Assembly (NCBI GenBank): GCA_964036045.1
Contig: OZ038385.1
Span: 21,046,720 to 21,110,719 of the forward strand
DNA: 64,000 bases
Direction of reading: 5' to 3'
Source of the DNA: Eutreptiella sp. 'Long Island Sound 2002'
Lineage: Eukaryota > Euglenozoa > Euglenophyceae > Eutreptiales > Eutreptiaceae
Shown here in pieces: positions 62,953 to 64,000 of this stretch. Every line of letters starts with the position of its first letter. Position 1 is the first letter of the stretch. The notes beneath the pieces are model-generated. The model did no database searches, was not told where the DNA came from, and was given only the letters and a program-made list of their open reading frames with translations. A program made the translations under genes and the position numbers.

Positions 62953-64000
62953 CTGCAAATGCACATCATGATTGGGGTGAAAGGCACGGGTGACATTGAT
63001 ACTTGGCTCCTGGTGTGCAAAGAAGGCTTTTTCATGCACACAAATCTGGGGAATGGATACCACAACAGGTCCCACTGTGATCCCCCCCCCCTCTTGTCAA
63101 AGCTACGGAAAACCCCCAAATTAAACGGGTCCCTGCACTTACTGCAGCCTAGACAAGGCTGTAGCTTGCACACAGCACATGCAAATGGGAACTGGTGCGC
63201 TGGTGCAAGCAGCTCAGGGCCCCTCAAATGACCATCTGTTGGCACCATTGGGCACACAAGAACAACTCAAATGTCCCTCAGTCCACAAACATGACATTTT
63301 AGCCCTCTTATGCAGTTAAAGCAAAATTGGCACTGAATTAAATTTGGTTGGAAATCAATGCGGTAAAATTGGTAAGTAAAATTGGTACCGAATTAAAAAA
63401 CACTGTACCGGTACCACGGGGGCGGCCGCCAGCCAATGTGTGACCCCGAGGGGTGTTCAACAGTTTGGGGGGCTGTACGGGGGGGGGGGGGACCCCACCC
63501 CCCTCCGAAGGGGGGGGGGGGGGACCCCCCCCCTTGGTTGACCCAAACCTCAGGGGTCGGCGGGTCGGGCGGTCAGCCGCCGGGCCCCCGGGGGGGGTCG
63601 GTGGGTACCCCAACATAAATACCTCAAAATGATCCCCATGACACTGATCATTTTGAATATGCACAAGTGGGGTAAAAATTTTTTCAAAAAAAAATTGCCC
63701 ATCAACTCAGGCTCCCATCAGCCAAGGTCCGACCCGGAGGCCGGGTTGGGGCCAAAATCCTTTTTTGTGCTTTTTAGCCATTTTTGAATTCTCCACGAAA
63801 TTCGGAGTATTTTGAGTACAGACACATAGGGTCGAACAAAAAAATTTCCCCCTGCCCTATGCCTAAAACAAAATCTCCAGCGCCTCTGGCGCCGACAAAG
63901 CACATTGTTCCGTACGACAATTTTGGGGTCCGTAGAGGGGGGGGGCCCCCCCCCCCCCCCTTTGGGGTCGGGTCCCGACCAGGAGCGCCCCCACGTGACC
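62953..64000. other. Presumed first visible thiolase intron and beyond; no gene seen
   Basis: No thiolase N-terminal motif on the minus strand. Contains G/C runs (63080-63090, 63478-63535, 63938-63960). The missing 5' exon is probably right of the window. Confidence 0.5.

Overview
This is eukaryotic nuclear DNA. The only host gene I can name, a thiolase, is split into exons by GT-AG introns of 0.7 to 2.9 kb. The window also carries LTR and non-LTR retrotransposons and small TIR elements, and there is no sign of prokaryotic operons. The GC-rich codon use of the mobile elements and a TGTAA downstream of the thiolase stop would suit a green alga or a similar protist, but I cannot name the organism. 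Host coding sequence is only a few percent of the window.

Positions 1-26180 are a stack of retroelements. At the left edge, on the minus strand, is the 5' part of a very GC-rich LINE. It has about 9.6 tandem 213-bp monomers (4715-6756), an ORF1 with zinc fingers, and the APE-type endonuclease start of ORF2, which runs off the window. The LINE abuts and truncates a minus-strand Ty3-like element ('family B': gag 8029-10236, protease and broken pol to 6757). A plus-strand chromovirus-like Ty3 element ('family A', 10709-22080, 797-bp LTRs, CAATA target duplication) sits between the family B leader and its 5' LTR (22092-22404). That LTR also serves as 3' LTR of a second family B unit, which keeps only a decayed gag (22406-24590), a leader and another LTR (25060-25373). 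This unit abuts a decayed plus-strand coding remnant (25375-26180). In all three elements (LINE, A, B) the first ORF and the next ORF share a reading frame and are separated by a single stop codon.

Positions 26180-55895 are mostly non-coding DNA of about 50% GC, with tandem repeats, G/C homopolymer runs, microsatellites, dispersed repeats and at least two hAT-like MITEs. On the minus strand there are several exon-like segments (about 50.6, 47.8, 46.2, 42.6 and 38.8 kb) that encode hydrophobic stretches. They may belong to one unidentified multi-pass membrane protein gene. A frameshifted LINE fossil with an RNase H domain lies at 49.2-50.4 kb.

Positions 55896-62952 hold four minus-strand exons of a thiolase (acetyl-CoA acyltransferase). 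They join in perfect phase and cover about 360 residues from just before the nucleophilic cysteine to the stop. The N-terminal exon is not in the window. The introns contain a 233-bp palindrome with tRNA-like boxes, a MITE, a nested inverted repeat and long C/G runs. I saw no gene from 62953 to 64000.
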